Shown here piece after piece: positions 60,784 through 64,000 of a DNA stretch of 64,000 bases (within the stretch, counting starts at the first letter, position 1; each line of letters begins with the position of its first letter). This DNA comes from Pseudomonas proteolytica (lineage in GTDB: Bacteria; Pseudomonadota; Gammaproteobacteria; Pseudomonadales; Pseudomonadaceae). A program made the translations under genes and the position numbers. The stretch covers positions 118,302-182,301 of the forward strand of contig NZ_VFEV01000007.1 in the NCBI RefSeq assembly GCF_007858275.1, read 5' to 3'. The notes under the pieces were generated by a model. That model did not search any database. It was not told the DNA's origin and saw nothing but the letters and a program-made list of their open reading frames with translations.

Positions 60784-61952
60784 GCGAACACCACCTGCAG
60801 CGATTGAATCCGGGGGATGCTCAGTTCCGACACGATGTCAGCGTTATCAAAGTGCAGCGACTCAATGCCGGCGAACTGCTGGTGAAGCTCTTCGCCCAGG
60901 CGGCTGAACGAGAACCGCGACTGCGGATAGGTCAGCGTCGGCTGATAGTCACCGGTGCCACTCTCGCGGAAGGTTGCGCGAATGAACTGGTCGACGTCGG
61001 CCTGCAGCTTGGTGCGCTGTTCGGCGCCCAATAGAGCGTGTGGCCATAGAGTCAGGCGCAGCGCGTGCTGGGTTTCGGGCATGACCATCACCAGCAGATC
61101 GTCGCCGTGGCCATGGTTGCCCTGGTCGCGGATATGCGCGTTGATTTGCTCCAGGTAGGTCGCGGCCGGCACGTCCGCTTCAAACAGCACGTAGGCATTG
61201 GCACTGCCTGGGCCCCGGGGTGCGCCGTGCAGGAAGTACACGCCATCTGGCCGCACGCCGGGGAAGGCTGAAATCATCGCCCGGTAGACCGCGTCGGTGT
61301 GCCACTGGTTGACCGCCGAGAACTGGTTACGCACGCGCAAACGCAGCTGATCATCCGGCTCAGGATCTGCACCTGGTGCAATCAGCCAGCCATCGGCGTT
61401 CACCACCTGGACAATGCCGGCAATGGGTACCGGCAGAATCGCGTAATAACCCGGGGCCAGGTTGTACCCGCTGCCCACGTCCTGCGCTTCCACGGGGACT
61501 TCCAGCTGCACCAACCCGTCAGCGAAGGTCGCGGCCTGGGTGGTCACCAGTTGATAGATGTGGCCATTGATAGCCGCCGATTGCACCAGGATGCCGGCGG
61601 GCAGCTCCAACGCGCCGCCGGCGACGTCACGGGTAAACAGCAACACGCCCTTAGCCTTGGTCGCGCCCTTGCGCTCGACGTTGACTGCCCAGGCCAGCAT
61701 GTCCAGCCACTTGGCGCGGGCGGTTTTGACAAAGAAGTTGGGCAGCACGGTGTCGCTGATAAAGCTGATCAGCCACATGACTGGCTTGGTTACCAGCGCC
61801 GTGATTACCCGCCAGAACGGGGAATAAGCACTGGTGTTGCTCATCTTGCTGCCCTGGGCGGCGACTTCCTTTTCCCAGGCTTGGCGTAGACCTTCCTCGG
61901 TGATCGGAATGCCAGCGTCTGCGAGCGCCTGTTTAAAATCGATGTCGCTCAC
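60780..61952 (-). CDS. Baseplate J/gp47 family protein
   Basis: A 390-residue baseplate wedge protein. Family features include the segment ARAKWLDMLAWAVNVERKGAT, DVGSGYNLAPGYY, DDQLRLRVRNQF and the C-terminal region with FSRLGEELHQQFAGIESL. The start is GTG at 61952, overlapping the previous stop. Confidence 0.88.
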   Translation of the reverse strand: MSDIDFKQALADAGIPITEEGLRQAWEKEVAAQGSKMSNTSAYSPFWRVITALVTKPVMWLISFISDTVLPNFFVKTARAKWLDMLAWAVNVERKGATKAKGVLLFTRDVAGGALELPAGILVQSAAINGHIYQLVTTQAATFADGLVQLEVPVEAQDVGSGYNLAPGYYAILPVPIAGIVQVVNADGWLIAPGADPEPDDQLRLRVRNQFSAVNQWHTDAVYRAMISAFPGVRPDGVYFLHGAPRGPGSANAYVLFEADVPAATYLEQINAHIRDQGNHGHGDDLLVMVMPETQHALRLTLWPHALLGAEQRTKLQADVDQFIRATFRESGTGDYQPTLTYPQSRFSFSRLGEELHQQFAGIESLHFDNADIVSELSIPRIQSLQVVFA

Positions 61953-62266
61953 AGGGTCACCTCGATGTCACCGAATTTCAGGGTTTTGGCCGTGACCAGG
62001 TACTGCCCGGGCTGCACCTGGTTAATCAAAGCGGTGCCCGGTACCAGGCGTGCGTCGGCCTCCACCAGCAGTTCCAGTTGCTGGATGCAGTCGCGCTGAC
62101 GCAACTTGCTGCGCTCGGCCACCAGCGTTACCAGCAAGCCGCTCTCGCGGATCATGTGCGCGATGTCCTGGGCGATGCTGGCCCGGTCCTCAATCAGCAA
62201 AGGCTGACGGGATGGGTCCAGCGACAGGTCGTTGTCGATGATCAACAGGTCGATGTACTCGCTCAT
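61949..62266 (-). CDS. DUF2590-type phage protein (gp46-like)
   Basis: A 105-residue protein placed between the tape measure and baseplate J genes, where gp25/gp46-like wedge proteins occur. It contains SIAQDIAHMIRESGLL and GQYLVTAKTLKFGDIEVTL. The family name is by resemblance and position. Confidence 0.62.
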   Translation of the reverse strand: MSEYIDLLIIDNDLSLDPSRQPLLIEDRASIAQDIAHMIRESGLLVTLVAERSKLRQRDCIQQLELLVEADARLVPGTALINQVQPGQYLVTAKTLKFGDIEVTL

Positions 62267-63873
62267 CCACCCACCGCCATGGCCAACATGCCTTCCAGCT
62301 CCAATGGGTTCATTTGCTTACCGGTGTGAATGTTCACGTTCTCCACGTGGGTGCCCTTGTTCTGGGTTTGGTTGTTGTTCTGGATGCTCGCCAGCAAGCC
62401 GCCCCGGGGCACGGCGTCGGGCCGTTTCGGTGACAGGCTGGCCACGGCGCCGTTGATGCGCTGCTGGCTCTGTTCGGCCTTCTCTGTAGGGGCCGAGGCC
62501 AACACCAGGGCGGGCGGTTGACGTGGTGGCTCCAGGGCGGCGAGTGGCTGCGCGATCGGCGCCGGGGTTTTCGGTACCGGGGCAAGGACCAGGGCCGGCG
62601 CTTGAGCCTGGGGCTGTAGCGCGTTAAGGGTCGGCATGGCTGACGCCGGCATTTTCGGTGTGTTGGCCATCATCAGCGGCGCCTGGATCGGCTGCTGGGG
62701 AGCGCTCACCAGTTGCGGCAGCAATGGCGCCTCAACGGTGGGTGCGCTGATACCTGGCAGCTCGGGCGCCGCCGGCATGTCACCAAACGCCGCCTCGATG
62801 TTCACGCCGGGGATCTTGTTCAACAACTCGATTAAGCCGTTAATGGCCTGTTTAAAGATGCTGACGATGCCATCCCAGGCGGCGCTGGCCATGCTCGACC
62901 AGCCGCCCATAGAGTCGAACCACTCCGACAAGGCGGTCAGTTGGCCGCTGACCCATTTGAACGCCTCGGTGTTGATCAGAGCGCTGGTCCACTGGTCCCA
63001 GTAGATGATCGCCGCCGCCACGGCCGCGACCAGGGCAACGATGCCGATCACGATCCAGGTCACCGGGTTAGCCAGCAACGCGGTGTTGACCAGCCAGATA
63101 GCGCCTTGCCATAGCAACATCGCGCCCTTAACCAGGCCCATCCAGGCGACCATCAGCACCAGGCCGGCCACGAAGCCGATCACCATCACGGTGTGGTACA
63201 GGAACATGGCAATGCTGCGGTAACCCGACCAGGTGAGAGCGTTCCACACTACAACGGTCCCCAGCCAAGCCATTTTCGACAGCCCCACCGTCAGGGTGAG
63301 TAAGGACATGGCGGCCGTGATCGCCAGGAACGACAGAGTGACAATCCCTATCAAACGGGTGATGTTGGGGAACAACTGGGTCCAGCGGGTCAGCGTGCTG
63401 GCAATGCCCACCAGGCGATCCATAAGCGGCGTCAAGATCGTGATCAATGACTGGCCGAATGCGATACGCAGGGCTTGAACGGCGGCGCTGAACTGTTGCC
63501 ACGGATCCACCATGTTCTTGGCCATGCGCTCGGCGTTCTCCAGGCCGCGCACATTGCCCAACTGCTCCATGCCGTTTTTCAAGCGGCCGGTGTCGCCCAT
63601 CAGGGTGGTAATCAGACGGGCCGCTTCACCACCAAAGGCGTCGCGTAGCTGCTTGCCGTTGGCCTCGATCGACAGATCCCCGAACTTGCCCTTGAGCTTG
63701 TCCAGGATGTTCATCATCGGCAGCAACTTGCCCTGCTGGTCGACAAAGGACATGCCGAGCTTTTCCGATGCACCGCTGACGTTCTCAAAGAATGACTTGT
63801 AGAGGCCACCGGCCTCCCCGCCGTCCATGGTGCCGCCCAAGGTGCCCAACACCGCCATTTGCTCTGCCAGGCT
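62263..63873 (-). pseudogene. Tail tape measure protein, 5' end removed by IS insertion
   Basis: The remaining 3' part encodes about 535 residues. A typical TP901-type segment, SLAEQMAVLGTLGGTMDGGEAG, is followed by an amphipathic region, several hydrophobic stretches (about residues 170-285 of the remnant) and a Pro/Ala-rich tail. Before the S-L-A-E-Q segment the frame runs straight into IS sequence at 63873/63874, so the start of the gene has been displaced beyond the window. Loss of the tape measure should abolish tail assembly. Confidence 0.8.
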
Positions 63874-64000
63874 TGTTGGCGCTGATTTAAAACTGACCCA
63901 CCCTGCCGATTGAAAATTGACCCAGGACGGATTGCTGATTTTTGCCCCAGCAATTGTGGATAAGCTTAGCAGCAGTGTTCCGATTCAAGACCATCAAGCC
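63874..64000. mobile_element. End of an IS21-like insertion sequence (partial)
   Basis: The junction begins TGTTGGCGC. Within 70 bases the motif GATTTAAAACTGACCCA (63883-63899) is repeated as GATTGAAAATTGACCCA. A TG terminus followed by multiple internal copies of a transposase-binding repeat is characteristic of IS21-family ends. The element runs off the window, so no transposase can be confirmed. Confidence 0.6.

Overview
The window is about 64 kb of chromosome from a fluorescent pseudomonad (Pseudomonas fluorescens group, inferred). The evidence is a nirBD-nasA-cobA / oprF-sigX-cmpX-crfX-cmaX / ppsA-ppsR gene order typical of Pseudomonas, a propionate (methylcitrate) operon with acnD and prpF, high GC content, and many GTGGCGAGCGGGCTTGCC and GTGGGAGCGGGCTTGC REP sequences. 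Identifications rest on reading the translations and motifs; no database search was possible.

Layout: 1-7.2 kb is the nitrate assimilation operon (end of a Ser/Thr kinase, nirB, nirD, nitrate reductase, cobA). A sigma-54-type promoter and a two-hairpin ANTAR leader with a terminator precede nirB. 7.2-11.7 kb holds the envelope-stress group oprF, sigX, cmpX, crfX, cmaX and rraA. 11.9-16.4 kb holds a hydrolase and the divergent ppsA/ppsR pair. 16.4-16.85 kb is a block of decaying REPINs. 16.85-23.9 kb is an unusual sulfur gene cluster: a MocR regulator, a DMT exporter, a four-domain JAMM-ubiquitin-like-E1-rhodanese protein, a cysteine-synthase-like enzyme, a serine acetyltransferase and a free-standing AlaX editing protein. 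24.2-32.8 kb is the prpR-prpB-prpC-acnD-prpF-prpD operon. 33-36 kb is a three-gene RimB-like / membrane transglutaminase-like / ATP-grasp ligase operon. 36.2-49 kb holds pabB, a HigBA toxin-antitoxin pair, thrH, cysH, an NCS1 transporter with a racemase, a LysR/SDR pair, and assorted small genes.

From 49.2 kb the sequence becomes accessory. Two 85-bp direct repeats carry the 3' end of a tRNA-Ser-like gene plus its terminator and look like old attachment sites. They are followed by AT-rich DNA with an orphan membrane protein, a dense GGTAAT/ATTACC array and a 698-residue putative double nuclease (PD-(D/E)XK-like plus PIN-like). Then comes a contractile-tail prophage or tailocin module read leftwards (54.2-63.9 kb). 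Its tape-measure gene is cut by an IS21-like element that runs off the window.

The most interesting items are the sulfur cluster built round an internally placed Gly-Gly, a REPIN-carrying MITE (two copies, 8-bp target duplications, both inserted at the same position of a REP), the double-nuclease gene at the prophage edge, and the GGTAAT array.
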